A stretch of 64,000 nucleotides of DNA from Parachlamydiaceae bacterium. GTDB lineage: Bacteria > Chlamydiota > Chlamydiia > Chlamydiales > Parachlamydiaceae. The stretch covers positions 16,262 to 80,261 of the forward strand of contig JANWJE010000138.1 of the NCBI GenBank assembly GCA_025451995.1, in the 5' to 3' direction. The translations under genes were made by a program, and so were the position numbers. Shown here piece after piece: positions 54,001-57,113 of this stretch (within the stretch, counting starts at the first letter, position 1; each line of letters starts with the position of its first letter). The notes under the pieces are model-generated. The model was not told the origin of the DNA. It was given only the letters and a program-made list of their open reading frames with translations, and did no database searches.

Positions 54001-55973
54001 TTGCTTTGTACAGCGATATTGTAATGAAAAAACCAGTCTACCCCCTGTTGCAAAGGTTCGGGCAACATGTAATGTTGATTAGAAGCTTTAGAGTGATTTT
54101 TCTGAGCGGTAAGTGTCTTCTCGGCTGTTGAACGGAGCCAATGGCGCGATTTCATAAAGGGGTAGGTTGGAAGGTTGATACGACAAGGTTTTTGTTCCTT
54201 ATAGAGTTTATTCCAATCAATAATTAAACCTTTAACCCATAAATTGATAAGTTTCGAATATTCTCGTTCTTTAATCCAATGATCAGTTGTTTTCACCATT
54301 TCATCATCTAAAGGAACAAAGGCTAAATGATCCTTACCCCGTTTTACGTGACCATGATAGACATCCCCAACCTCTTCTTTACCTTCAATCAAGCTTTGGA
54401 GTTTGTCCTCTAATTCCTGCACCGAACTTACGATCAATCCCAAGCGCTCTTCCATCGCTTCTCGCCCCATCTGCAGGGTATATGCCAGATCAAATAAGTT
54501 AATTTTAAATGAATTCTTTTGGATAAATTCCAACAATTTTTTAATAGAATCTTGCAAGCATTCTGTATTTTTTGCTGAAAGTACAATCATCAAAGAACAG
54601 GAGGGCGTTCCCTTTTGGGATTCTTCAGGAATATATTCTTCCATAACTACATGGGCATTTACACCCCCTAATCCAAATGAACTTACTCCTGCACGGCGGG
54701 GAATGTGCCTCTCTACTTTCCATTCGATTAATTTATCTACAAGATAAAACAAATTATCCGTTAAATTAATCCGTGGATTTATTTTTTCAAAATTCTGTAA
54801 TGCTGGAAGTTTCTTGTATTGCATTGCAAGAATAACTTTAATGATTCCTGCAATTCCAGCTGCTGATTCTAAATGGCCAATATTAGTTTTCACACTTCCT
54901 AAACCACAAAAACTCTTCTTGGGAAAGTTCTTGCGATATTGCTTAAAAAGAGTAGTAAAAGCTCGTCTTAATCCATGAATTTCTATCGGATCTCCTAAAG
55001 ATGTCCCTGTACCATGGGTTTCTATATAGCTAATTGTTTCAGGCGAAATGTTTGCTTGTTGGCAAGCAGAAATAATGGCTTGAGATTGAGCATAAACATT
55101 TGGCGAGGTAACTGTCTTAGCCCTTCCTCCGTGATTTGTTGCACTCCCTTTGATAGTCGCATAAATAAAATTTTTATCTGCTATAGCTTGTTTCAAAGGT
55201 TTCAACATAATAATTCCAGCACCTTCTCCGCGCACATAACCATCAGCAGATGCATCGAATGACTTGCATTGACCAGTTGGTGATAGCATTCCCAATTTAC
55301 TAAAAGGGATATACCTATCACCACAGCATAAAATGTTGATCCCTCCGGCAAGCGCAACTTCACTCTCTTTATTTCTCAGAGATTGAATAGCTTGATGGAC
55401 AGCAACTAATGAGCTTGCACAAGCGGCATCAATGGCAATGCTAGGACCATGAAAATTGAAAAAATGTGAAATTCTATTTGGAATATAGGTGTTGAGTGTA
55501 TTTGTAAGAAAATGAGTTGCAATATCTTCTTCATATCGATCTTGAATTTCTTTGTAATCAAAATTACAAGCTCCAAGAAATACTCCCACATTTTTCCCAG
55601 AAAACGACTCAGGTGCATATCCAGCATCCTCTATACAAGACCAAGTAAGCTCCAGCATAATGCGTTGTTGAGGATCCATACTTTCAGCTTCTTTAGGAGA
55701 AATAGAAAAAAATAAAGCATCGAACTTGTCGATGTCTTCAATAAATCCACCCCACTTGCTATTTGTTGTAATCCCAAAATATTCTCTCCAATCCCAACGA
55801 TCAGACGGAACTTCTGCTATACTGTTTGTTCCTTTTTCCAAATTCTCCCAAAATTCAGTGTAATCTCCCGCCCCAGGAAATCGGCAAGCCATCCCAATTA
55901 CAGCGATATCGCTATCGATGTTGGGTAAATATTTTTTATTTTTTAAACCTTTAAATTTCTTAGAAGATTTCAT
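33027..55973 (-). CDS. Trans-AT PKS-NRPS megasynthase, 7648 aa, with oxazole module, ER, and terminal C-TE
   Basis: Domains by residue: KS 20-445 (Cys185, His320, His367); DH-like 640-900 (His664, Asp822, QPSLLD instead of HPxLLD); ACP 930-1000 (Ser962); Cy 1083-1520 (D1216, D1221, S1224); Cy 1527-1935 (D1659, D1664, S1667); A 1950-2440 (pocket D2143 V2144 W2147 H2186 F2211 S2213 L2237 I2245 D2246, serine code); PCP 2447-2520 (Ser2482); Ox 2545-2765 (SagB/McbC-type FMN oxidase); KS0 2775-3175 (Cys2926, Ala3061 for His); ACP 3345-3425 (Ser3383); KS 3462-3890 (Cys3637); ACP 4110-4183 (Ser4146); ER 4243-4570 (MDR fold, ASGTGLMA); KS 4606-5033 (Cys4777); DH 5176-5450 (His5206, Asp5376); KR 5675-5865 (Ser5815, Tyr5828); ACP 5985-6062 (Ser6023); KS0 6097-6515 (Cys6261, Ala6395 for His); ACP 6700-6770 (Ser6733); C 6860-7350 (HHAICDG 6995-7001); TE 7360-7648 (Ser7437 in GLSYGG, His7627). 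It is the first gene of the operon but, having the TE, the last enzyme of the line. Cy-Cy-A-PCP-Ox should build an oxazole from serine, as in disorazole-type systems. Its TGA overlaps the next ATG. There is only a weak ribosome binding site before the ATG. Confidence 0.95.
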   Translation of the reverse strand: MKSSKKFKGLKNKKYLPNIDSDIAVIGMACRFPGAGDYTEFWENLEKGTNSIAEVPSDRWDWREYFGITTNSKWGGFIEDIDKFDALFFSISPKEAESMDPQQRIMLELTWSCIEDAGYAPESFSGKNVGVFLGACNFDYKEIQDRYEEDIATHFLTNTLNTYIPNRISHFFNFHGPSIAIDAACASSLVAVHQAIQSLRNKESEVALAGGINILCCGDRYIPFSKLGMLSPTGQCKSFDASADGYVRGEGAGIIMLKPLKQAIADKNFIYATIKGSATNHGGRAKTVTSPNVYAQSQAIISACQQANISPETISYIETHGTGTSLGDPIEIHGLRRAFTTLFKQYRKNFPKKSFCGLGSVKTNIGHLESAAGIAGIIKVILAMQYKKLPALQNFEKINPRINLTDNLFYLVDKLIEWKVERHIPRRAGVSSFGLGGVNAHVVMEEYIPEESQKGTPSCSLMIVLSAKNTECLQDSIKKLLEFIQKNSFKINLFDLAYTLQMGREAMEERLGLIVSSVQELEDKLQSLIEGKEEVGDVYHGHVKRGKDHLAFVPLDDEMVKTTDHWIKEREYSKLINLWVKGLIIDWNKLYKEQKPCRINLPTYPFMKSRHWLRSTAEKTLTAQKNHSKASNQHYMLPEPLQQGVDWFFHYNIAVQSNILLREHLVYDRYIFPTDSWIELLYASGASYFKKDALKLKQLYIKSFLQGFEDRAIHVVHKLIERGDGDCEAIITSEQLEHIKCFLSINHEPKPDIGRFNLSLEREKNLQFKGLFPADYPIEVKAFFQSAQDFQFYGKYGVVELVLPDAALPYRDQFYLQPSLLDGVLGGVVLCAHQNVNISKGETFVPVYIEEVQVFDRLNETEYTAIIEPVLIREEFQRFNVYVLNGKQEVVIFIKELDEKRIDGGQVQTNLAVDKMKMGESVKEEIPSLLTLKLKELIAEILMVDPTILDVDKRFQEHGVDSILSMEIVKKLNNTFDLTLKSTVLYEHSTLNELKTFLLSSYSQELQKVLLLDQRGYQEDLVQIAQTEQSRIELPKLTLRIPSAIPAKKIHEPQNEVEEGSLREGSPGRVNASLGKEELEGSAFPLTDLQESFLVGRQISSGQDDVVGCHIYLEIEFQNLDIPRLNQAWNRLVAHHEMLRAVILSEGKQRILKEVPIYFFAVHSLQDKSSGEFEKHLQSMRGRMSHKVYQTEQYPLFHIEITECAAGRTLLHFSIDEWIVDGMSVFLLLDQWAELYANPNAPLSPLGLSFREYILKQKAHSALPSTQQKMSSYWLKTLAHLPPDPFLSKNRTLHHESLQNTKKRMTLRKTLPCEKWSALKEYAKGGNVSPSMMLLTLFAEVLAVKNEHKDFSLILTTLNRSPLHPDIKKLIGPLTSTLIFKANAKPGKNFKEKMRESQQQILEGLEYSDMSGIEVLRKLKTSGSIPPDFSLGIVFTSLLLESFSSNEKDYSSHWFQEAAYIEMQTPQVYLDHQVWEHKGELHVYWYITEEEGEGGILRNLFSVYCDALLQLADNSTLWYEALPIDGVFPLTDVQQAYCVSRTGALQNGMLGCTSYQEWIISNLDVKRLETAWQRLISRHNMLRAVITEQGKQKVLTEVPPYAFEQFDLRYFDEQKSKERLDEIRKTMANKIFPLDGWPYFDIKISHLNGQISYVHTNIDLLIADGQSLQLIYQEWFKLYQAPQSSTLPLSYSFREYVMGKDGVLQTSEGQHCLNYWLTKFSHLPPGPFLSQSSGYARSSHRLSFTSTQLHSLKEMANRQNVSLDLILLTAYADTLSSVFTDPFTLVVVGWERPPSHSDIDKVVGDFSSLSWLAVNPAKIGVMSYIEKLEHYSQQLAEDKRHQSVSGLHALRRMALQKGQHLSFPVVYTCLLKEQGNFPPTVQLGTGLTQTPQVALDVIPVERGTRLDIHWDYVKDLFPLDQVEALHSLYCQTLENLAHQLLDTSEGVLHTLIEAQVQRTPFAPAVNFLGEQLSYQVLNERANRLARYLIRQGVTKDSLVGICIERSTEMLIGLLAILKAGGAYVPIDPHYPDEWIKFIIQDAQLNVMLTDAHLKHKLCQCVKGTVLALDRDMHMWSMESAQNPSVPIHCENLIYVLYTSGSTGQPKGCLLTHKAVCNRLIWMQQAYPLSSHDRVMQKTPFTFDVSVWELFWPLLSGASLSIVKPGGHQDNHYLAHFIQTERISVCHFVPSMLQLFLNEPEVKGCNTLKHLFTSGEALPYSLMVRCLETLPEVRLHNLYGPTEAAIDVTAWDCQLRLDGKVPIGKPIHNLYVEILDENLKTVPEGIAGELHIGGLGLARGYLHRESLTQEKFIVHPTISGERLYKTGDVACYLPDGNIEYRGRLDSQVKVRGFRIELGEIEQTLLMHPEIQNAVVSVQGELTGDPTLVAYVITTLSSDIRHVTLRSFLESKLPSYMVPSFFVSLAKLPLTHHGKIDRKALPWPLQSEMLDNSIQTQIMDLFKNLLHNPALQLEEDLFNQGATSLTMVRASQQIYVKFKQHIPIEVFLSEPTVLGITKHLLQKSLPCQNKSENQLCSQTIERERGFDFFSEEKREAFKSKQMNIRKDERESALFPLISQLDDHPQIYNERSSQHPFESGKKISFANLSGFLSLLKQGIVDGQLKYRYPSAGATYAVQTYLYAKEGAIEGLPEGFYYYHPVKQHLSLLSKASLENSHQFYYNRAHFETAGFCLYFIGQLAAITPIYGNDMARHFTTLEAGYMGQLLMMHQADFQLGLRPIGDIDFERIRHHFNLSQEHYLIHSFIGGSVKYSSRLKAKDDFCKLAIVGVSGRYPGAANPLEFWENLQKGKSTLAPLERRGVHLTKGGYLSQIDHFDHFLFNMTPFEARNTDPQERQFLEVVWECLENAGYTSERLNKHVQKVGVFIGAMWNDYQNFGVEPARSFHSSIANRVSHFFNFTGPSMAIDTSCSSALSALHLACESIKRGECGAAIVGGVNLISHPYHQTLLSNLGLLSQNENNAAFQADGSGWLPGEGVGAILILPAALAEKNNDSIYALIKGTAINHSGRSVRFAAPNFDAQVSAIQDALMRANITPSQIDYIELAAAGASLADISELEALKRVFGKLAPHSLTIGTVKPNIGHLESASGLSQLTKVLLQMRHKKIAPTLVSAEINPMLNLAHSPFRITSMLEEWTKPSPVLALINAFGATGSCGHVILEEHMPLTSNAQLENKPFLIVLSAETEQQLRDSAERLQFFLRSSGGSSLSEIAYTLQVGRVEMRKRMAMVVRNMSELKEGLRSYLEGKEGAITELYVGSFDGVDKDAIAANRQTALSVIAKQWAQEGARVEWELLYDIQPRKIALPTYPFSLTSHWFDDHPSEPCSPQVRSDSLLSKTLFYLRHVFAQEAEIPLENLKGNVELGNYGIHSLLIKKLNARLEKEIGALSKTLFYEYPTLEALAQFLIKEHSEQLLKKFQLEAGINTENLSPTLKSSFESSPQKRAGKNENEDIAIIGISGRYPHAPHLDAFWENLKAGKNSVTEVPLERWDNLYYHNLLKQKLGGSKNYSQWGAFLDEVDTFDSLFFNISPREAESMDPQERLFLELSWKALEDAAYTPSLLKTHFDNRVGVFAGVMYNEYQLYGAEETVKGNPIALSLGYGSIANRVSYFLDLQGPSLAVDTLCSSSLTAIHLACKSLHQRECDMAMAGGVSLILHPNRYILHAQMNMTSQDGRCRSFGEGGDGFVAGEGAGVLILRRLSDAIETGDRIQGIIKGSALNHGGKTQGYTVPNPILQGKLIEAAFQQAQVEPHTISYIEAHGTGTSLGDPIEITGLSRAFQSNTLPVQSCAIGSVKSNIGHLEAAAGIAALTKVLLQFKHQKLVPSLHAESLNSNINFANTPFYVQRELSDWEPKNGYPRRAGVSSFGAGGANVHLILEEAPKQPSLRHEKNKPYYLVALSAKNEESLKERIVDLHVYLKDNTDLSLEEVAYTLNIGRCHFNFRCAIVASDLEELKNSLENVLQKQTPLGCFKGQTENAPEDAAIYEEVLSGLIEKLKQVGQTAPHHYQKQLFALANLYVKGYDIDWVLLHQGENHRRVGLPTYPFLKKRYWYDSHSTSSSSESIKDIQLKKENELETPLLKLTPLTQLPVKEELNGLTSEEIIKELSHLLVNQLFLESSEVNIDKKFVDYGLDSINAVEMIRAINKKWKLNLPVTQLYDHPTVKSLAIYLNTIILETAVQSNYGSKDCVDLASSTAVSRIILSKKNDEPQKECHRRDDESLAKEELEGIVYPSLKILGAGGIEELSFQNHPPDSLGPEDLLIEVHFSSVILPDVLCVKGLYPTMPPYPFSAGFEFAGRVVKIGGEVKGYQNGDRVFGVSGEKLGAHKALLTVNANFISLIPACLSDDAACTLPEAFLTAYYALMEVGKLQKGEKILIHSAASGTGLMAIQLAQRQGAKIYATVGSQEKVEYLQQLGIEYVANYREESFDFSHFMEYVPGKQVDLVLNMLVGTLRQEALSILAPFGRYLDLAVAGLRTKGTLDFSKLVENQVYHSIDCKRLLHKRPGYASFIFKQLQYFVEEGTIKPLKINRIYPFFQAKEAYTHVNHRLGIGKVLLDHTTLIKMGPDSFFSFPESKNKSATPAKKNYEPNSGKSQLDIAVVGISGRFPGATDVNEFWNVLREGRDVVTEIPKERWDKAAFYDSTPQMPGKTSSKWGGFLKGIDEFDPSFFQIAPLEAEQMDPQQRVFLEECWHALEDAGYAPGQLAGQACGVFVGVGPGDYHSKMVEDNQLTAHHLLGSSNSILAARIAYLLDLTGPAIAIDTACSSSLVALHQACQSLREGECEMALAGGVCILTTPKLHIMTSYAGMLSFDGKCKTFGNQADGFVPAEGVGVVVLKPLAKALLDKDQIYGVIKGSGINQDGATNGITAPSARSQEQLQKSIYKKYEINPRDISYVEAHGTGTKLGDPIEVQALREVFKEYTSEKSSCAIGSVKTNIGHTLTSAGVAGVIKVLLCLRHKEIVPSLHFNEPNEHIDFSNSPFYVNTKLKSWKKNETKPRLATISSFGFSGTNAHMVIEEAPEQLFERKRIKPYYLVTLSAKHPDSLKQRIIDLANYLGRHPELSLEDVAYTLNIGRSHFHYRCALVVSHLAELKTSLEKHISTGYFKNEDKNVPENLEAMANLYVSGSDLNWEMLHQGESHQKISLPTYPFLKERYWSSYPSKEHPFLDSHHSTHPTHLFKKRVTAEDFYFVDHKVSGEMILPGTFYLEMARAAGALSVGREVISLQEVIWLRPIVCQKLQQIDIWIELNHLPGVDQAAFNIFTQCEKERLVHVEGQINYEFSPEDDQPKRLNIADIQAACRVCIDNKESIYKRLKDFGFEYGDSFQVSQAVYGSHNAGLIKLKLPLKCELNYSAYVAHPSMMDAALRSVFGINHLINDRNEQEVKLPFYLQKILFYKAIPKDAYAYATLSGSSQFNVAIVNSEGEVCVFVKSFITRKLPSAAPENPEFHYYQPVWMAQSIEQSKVTIIPPLLIINAREDRLAEDIIQGNKIFSSVIHVKNGKAFAQVNSSSYTLRMTEVTDYALLYASLQAEKIFPENVLLLLPDIQAISMDGVLACLSFFQAWHVKDSTKKIRMVSVYLAKDDHLQPEYQALPILERCIVHLSPLFSFKTVAMHPLRFLENIPNLLSEFMIAENQSVHYSVNKRLVRTLHEIQFKHEKKSVLRQGGVYLITGGNGGLGRLFASYLAKNTQAKLILVGRSALNEEINRFLESLRELGADAVYIRTDIGESQSTVDDLIANILHRFGELNGILHAAGMIAPSSIDKISPTDFEQAVRAKTAGTYFLDQATLAIKLDFFAGFSSISSEMGDYGLGSYAYGNRFLDEYIANRSDRVASGKCHGKCISLQWPYWQEGNMHLPDKEAKIYFDYFGLRMLDSLNGLKIFEESLKVTSPNILVMPGDKNKTEHALNLKTAVQDAKAMQDFDSESLLIGAEHSQKVQAAPIKSDCGSKDCVALASSTAVFRLKLPHSKSIDLLSEIQKYLIGIFSEITRVPINQVNASQPMQSYGADSIMFVSLNRRLHLDFPKVSKTIFFEHQTLQSLAAFLLENFSQEISQLLKIDNAISNPILDVVEKSRGDTTPFHTEDIAVIGLSGRYPQADNLTEFWKNLQSGRDCIENWPEKRSQILSKDSSHYKGGFIREIDGFDAKFFNLIADEAEIMTPELRLLFEVTWEVFENAGYTRPYLTRYQKSQKKGIGVYIANMYYQYGFASEQIDVAAQISVYTPATIANRISHFFNFQGPSMTLDAACAGSLTAIHLACESLRKGESSLALAGGINLHLHPAKYDVLIQGGMISKKGKSSALGQGDGYVPGEGAGMVLLKPLHLAIQDGDTILGVIKAGTITHGGNTHTYTLPNPVVQAESIVNTLKKANVDPNSIGYVESAANGSRIGDALEVAGLIKAFRALTNEIGFCALGTVKSNIGHLEAACGISQLTKVLLQFREKQLVPTIHAEPLNPDIDLKDSPFYLQTSLMEWKSSKHPRRALINSFGAVGTNANILVEEYIQTSHPLLIEKDTPKPFLFLFSAKTPKALKIFIRSVMDFLNTNPTINLIDLAYTLQAGREPMIHGVAVKANHKEDLMGLLTGYINGNLSIAQTSQVIELSKHQESDVHLSNGELSLNEHNWQTLAHAWIYGREINWKQLYGHCLPKCLILPNYPFQRQSFWLKAHLPLPEPKKFASSPSKTSEVTGIENHLLEMLGNMLQLPKNEIEVNKKLIEYGIDSLRSMRLLNRINHDYQLDLETHVLVHDSTIASLAERILQQKSSLHLPKEAGEFPQFIERKIFTLETDDQLIQAKNIENQKLFTHFLEMGIGLYKTADQLIVEYAKNGISDEVLKKIEEAKTQLSACMIEGEKYYPLSFSQKMMCIQTELYKNESYRLILPYSFSTSLEPDLLQQSLQVLSDRHEILRTTFSKINNILVQIVHKNVKTNIEIVNYFGDAEQNKQHIANLLKQQKLHHFDLNRGPLYELKLINMSQSQMIILDIHHAICDGVAASFFMNELMTNYKRLAQGHKHFPSSIYRPLVETSHLDSARRSPIEPCVSERGSPSQIGKGDEEDRFGKAAASPNGKFQLEDGITQYAHFVLDQFKINAKIESDELAWWQEKLKDAPLQCPVPYDYQSNSKLQIHGGLAYIKFSEKERFDIREFCQKNHISLTLFILSSIYTVLHLWTHEKDMIVGATSNQRHRFEYEDQIGDFINLIPLRICLTSMTTGRELLALVKSVFSEASAHQKITFNKLAQKLRVKRNNANLPFYNILLDSLNLAAFDKNEASSQYKFELFNYAELLMENITPLMDFSFLLAEDVEEIILGCIYRKDLFKSETIDNLFAALKVILVKLMQEPDKSVCYYYHFNTTKKKSENLFCLPGGDGGHHIFKRILKTTSAYTPFAIKYKTLEQDHKVRIEEVARDAIVITQNFKAPNVFSLMGLSYGGLVAFEVCRQLNEVNRKPNHLILIDPPSVAINIDTQQELKSLLNVNMNILSYLFAMNWAIKAFGHKTNDIMIEDDFFERVNGMSNHQIAQFAYEWIKENTAMALPTLQSFNEWVKTLMSHIFSIQDYLGISFDAKDVKVALITPEDGTNPLSLLLPTTFPNKKMDKSIWPKLLIGAEFHHFTISDSNHYSMFNHANLEKISEKITEFCK
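34716..34888. repeat. Family C palindromic repeat, full 173-bp copy, opposite orientation
   Basis: The 36-base inverted arms carry one mismatch (TATACCGTCCTCTAGTTGAA ...). Length is identical to the copy at 23878-24050, but the asymmetric interior is inverted. It is translated in frame as residues 7029-7086 of the 7648-residue synthase, inside the terminal condensation domain. Confidence 0.9.
38044..38210. repeat. Family A palindromic repeat, full 167-bp copy
   Basis: Terminal inverted arms of about 38 bases (AACCTAAAAACGGCAGTT... / ...AACTGCCGTTTTTAGGTT) have three mismatches. The copy is translated in frame as residues 5922-5977 of the 7648-residue synthase, between KR and ACP. The interior contains a second inverted repeat (AATCGCTTTTGAT / ATCAAAAGCGATT) and the shared core CACCTTTTGGGAATGTT. 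Confidence 0.85.
42171..42205 (-). repeat. Family B repeat, end fragment
   Basis: A short stretch encoding TPAKKNYEPNSGKS between ER and KS. It matches only the PAKK(I/N)xEP end of family B, so it may be a decayed copy. Confidence 0.4.
43256..43332 (-). repeat. Family B repeat, diverged shorter copy
   Basis: Encodes KKNDEPQKECHRRDDESLAKEELEG before the ER domain of the 7648-residue synthase. The ends match family B (DEPQ and EELEG); the centre has diverged or been replaced. It lies 8 bases from the deleted family A copy 43341-43417. Confidence 0.6.
43341..43417. repeat. Family A palindromic repeat, internally deleted copy (77 bp)
   Basis: Both outer arms (CTAGAAACGGCAGTTGAAGA and GAACTGCCGTTTCTAAG) are present but the middle of the element is missing. 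It is translated as ETAVQ...SSTAVSR in the linker between the beta-branch ACP and the ER domain of the 7648-residue synthase, directly beside a family B copy (43256-43332). Confidence 0.75.
45666..45690. repeat. Family C palindromic repeat, solo arm
   Basis: A 25-base stretch (TATACCGGCCTCTAGTTGAA plus 5) equals the outer arm of family C, without interior or second arm. It is translated as KFQLEAGI just after an ACP (residues 3428-3436 of the 7648-residue synthase); the full copies encode nearly the same peptide at their ends. Confidence 0.7.
52736..52838 (-). repeat. Family B repeat, full copy (~105 bp)
   Basis: Translated as KKIHEPQNEVEEGSL...VNASLGKEELEG (residues about 1046-1080 of the 7648-residue synthase), between an ACP and the first Cy domain. 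It differs from 25774-25880 at only a few positions, although the flanking domains are unrelated (KS against Cy). Confidence 0.8.
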
Positions 55974-56008
55974 TGGATCATCATTTACAATCGAAAAAAG
56001 TGAGTAAA

Positions 56009-56037
56009 ATCATGCCTATTCACTGAATCTTAGTCAA
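56009..56037 (-). promoter_or_regulatory. Likely sigma70-type promoter of the megasynthase operon
   Basis: On the minus strand TTGACT (56037-56032) is followed after 17 bases by CATGAT (56014-56009), giving a -35 with 5 of 6 and a -10 with 4 of 6 consensus bases. Transcription would begin near 56002, about 30 bases before the ATG at 55973. This is the only gap in front of the four-gene operon, so some promoter must lie here; the exact boxes are a guess from consensus. Confidence 0.4.
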
Positions 56038-56080
56038 TTTATAATAAAGATTAGTATGGAGAAGCTTCATCAGCACATTG

Positions 56081-56494
56081 CTATGGATGAAATTGAACAG
56101 GGGCTTGATGCAGCTTGTCTATGACTTTACAGGCAATCTCGATTCTTTTCTCTTTGGGAAGACTGTTTTTTAAAAGATCACCGGGAATGGCCCGCTCCAA
56201 CAAAAGAATCCCTTCTTCACGGCCGAGCACCGAGACTGCTCCGAATCCTTTGAAAACATTCAGAGCCTCCGCTTCCTTTTCCATCAGACCTGCATCCGGA
56301 CTGAGCTTCAAAATAATAGGAATCGAGCCTTGCACCCCTTTGAGGACATAACTGTAGCTGAGGTTTGGAAAAGGTTTTAATTCCGATAATCCCCATGAAC
56401 GTTGCAACTGCTCAATCTTGCGTGGCAGCTTAGCAAGCCAGTCTTCCCCGCGCTTCCCATAGATCTTCACGATATTAGTTTGCAGTTTTTCCAT
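56081..56494 (-). pseudogene. APH/hydroxyurea-kinase-like phosphotransferase, N-terminal half only
   Basis: The frame (137 codons) encodes the N-lobe of an aminoglycoside/hydroxyurea-type antibiotic kinase: WLAKLPRKIEQLQRSWGLSELKPF, then ILKLSP with the ATP-contacting Lys, then LLLERAIPGDLL at the hinge. It stops at 56081 just after KLHQAP, where the family would continue to the catalytic HGDxHxxN loop; the next bases hold further stops and then the synthase promoter. The family is normally about 260-300 residues. The truncation point lies about 45 bases from the promoter region of the synthase operon, so it may mark the right end of the inserted cluster. Confidence 0.7.
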
Positions 56495-57030
56495 ATGTCC
56501 ATTTTTAATGCGATGTCTACCACGCCATTGGGTTCAAACATGCCCTTAAATTGTTCGAACATTTCCAGCCTGTCCTCGCCTCCATCCGGCGTTAAAAGCA
56601 GCATTTGCCCATACGCTGCAATATCTTCCACGATTCGCTCATGCCGGTAATAAGCTAGGATTGCCCGATTGATTTCAGTCTTTCCATATCCTTTATAAAA
56701 AAATTCTTCTTCGCGAGGATTATTCCAGACATTTGCTACTCCCCCGCCAATAAACATGAGATCGCGCTCTTTGGGAGCCATAATTGGATCGTCCCAATCC
56801 ACTATAAAGATGGAACCGCTTTCATCGATCAAGACGTTGCCGCCGTGAATGTCTGAATGGCATAACGCGAAGCCCGGCGTTTGTCCCTGGATCTTTTGGC
56901 TTAAAACTTCAGCTCGATCTACCAGATGATGGATGACTTCTCTATGCTCCTTCATAAACGCCTGCAGCTTCAAAGCCGTTTCATCACCGTTTAGATTGCT
57001 GTCAACATGAAAATAAAGCGATCTAACAAC
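56467..57030 (-). pseudogene. APH-family phosphotransferase, C-terminal half only
   Basis: From 57030 the frame is open and protein-like, with the first possible start a TTG at 56973. It encodes a kinase C-lobe: catalytic loop FALCHSDIHGGNVLID, metal-binding IVDWDDPIMAPKERDLMF and GYGKTEINRAILAYYRHERI, similar to macrolide/spectinomycin-type phosphotransferases. The whole ATP-binding N-lobe is missing upstream, where a stop precedes. It overlaps the start of the N-lobe fragment by 28 bases. The two halves are in C-then-N order and look like different subfamilies, so they are two broken genes rather than one split gene. Confidence 0.7.
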
Positions 57031-57081
57031 CTTTTATTTTCTTATCTTAGAACTCCAAGTGATAAGGAAAAAAGTAAATAG

Positions 57082-57113
57082 CTCGACTTTGCCTAAAAAA
57101 TTACAAAGTCGAG
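57082..57113 (-). terminator. Intrinsic terminator of the metallopeptidase gene
   Basis: A perfect 10-bp stem (CTCGACTTTG / CAAAGTCGAG, 57082-57091 and 57104-57113) with a 12-base loop spans the stop codon (57101-57103). On the minus strand it is followed by a T-rich stretch containing six consecutive T. Confidence 0.65.
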
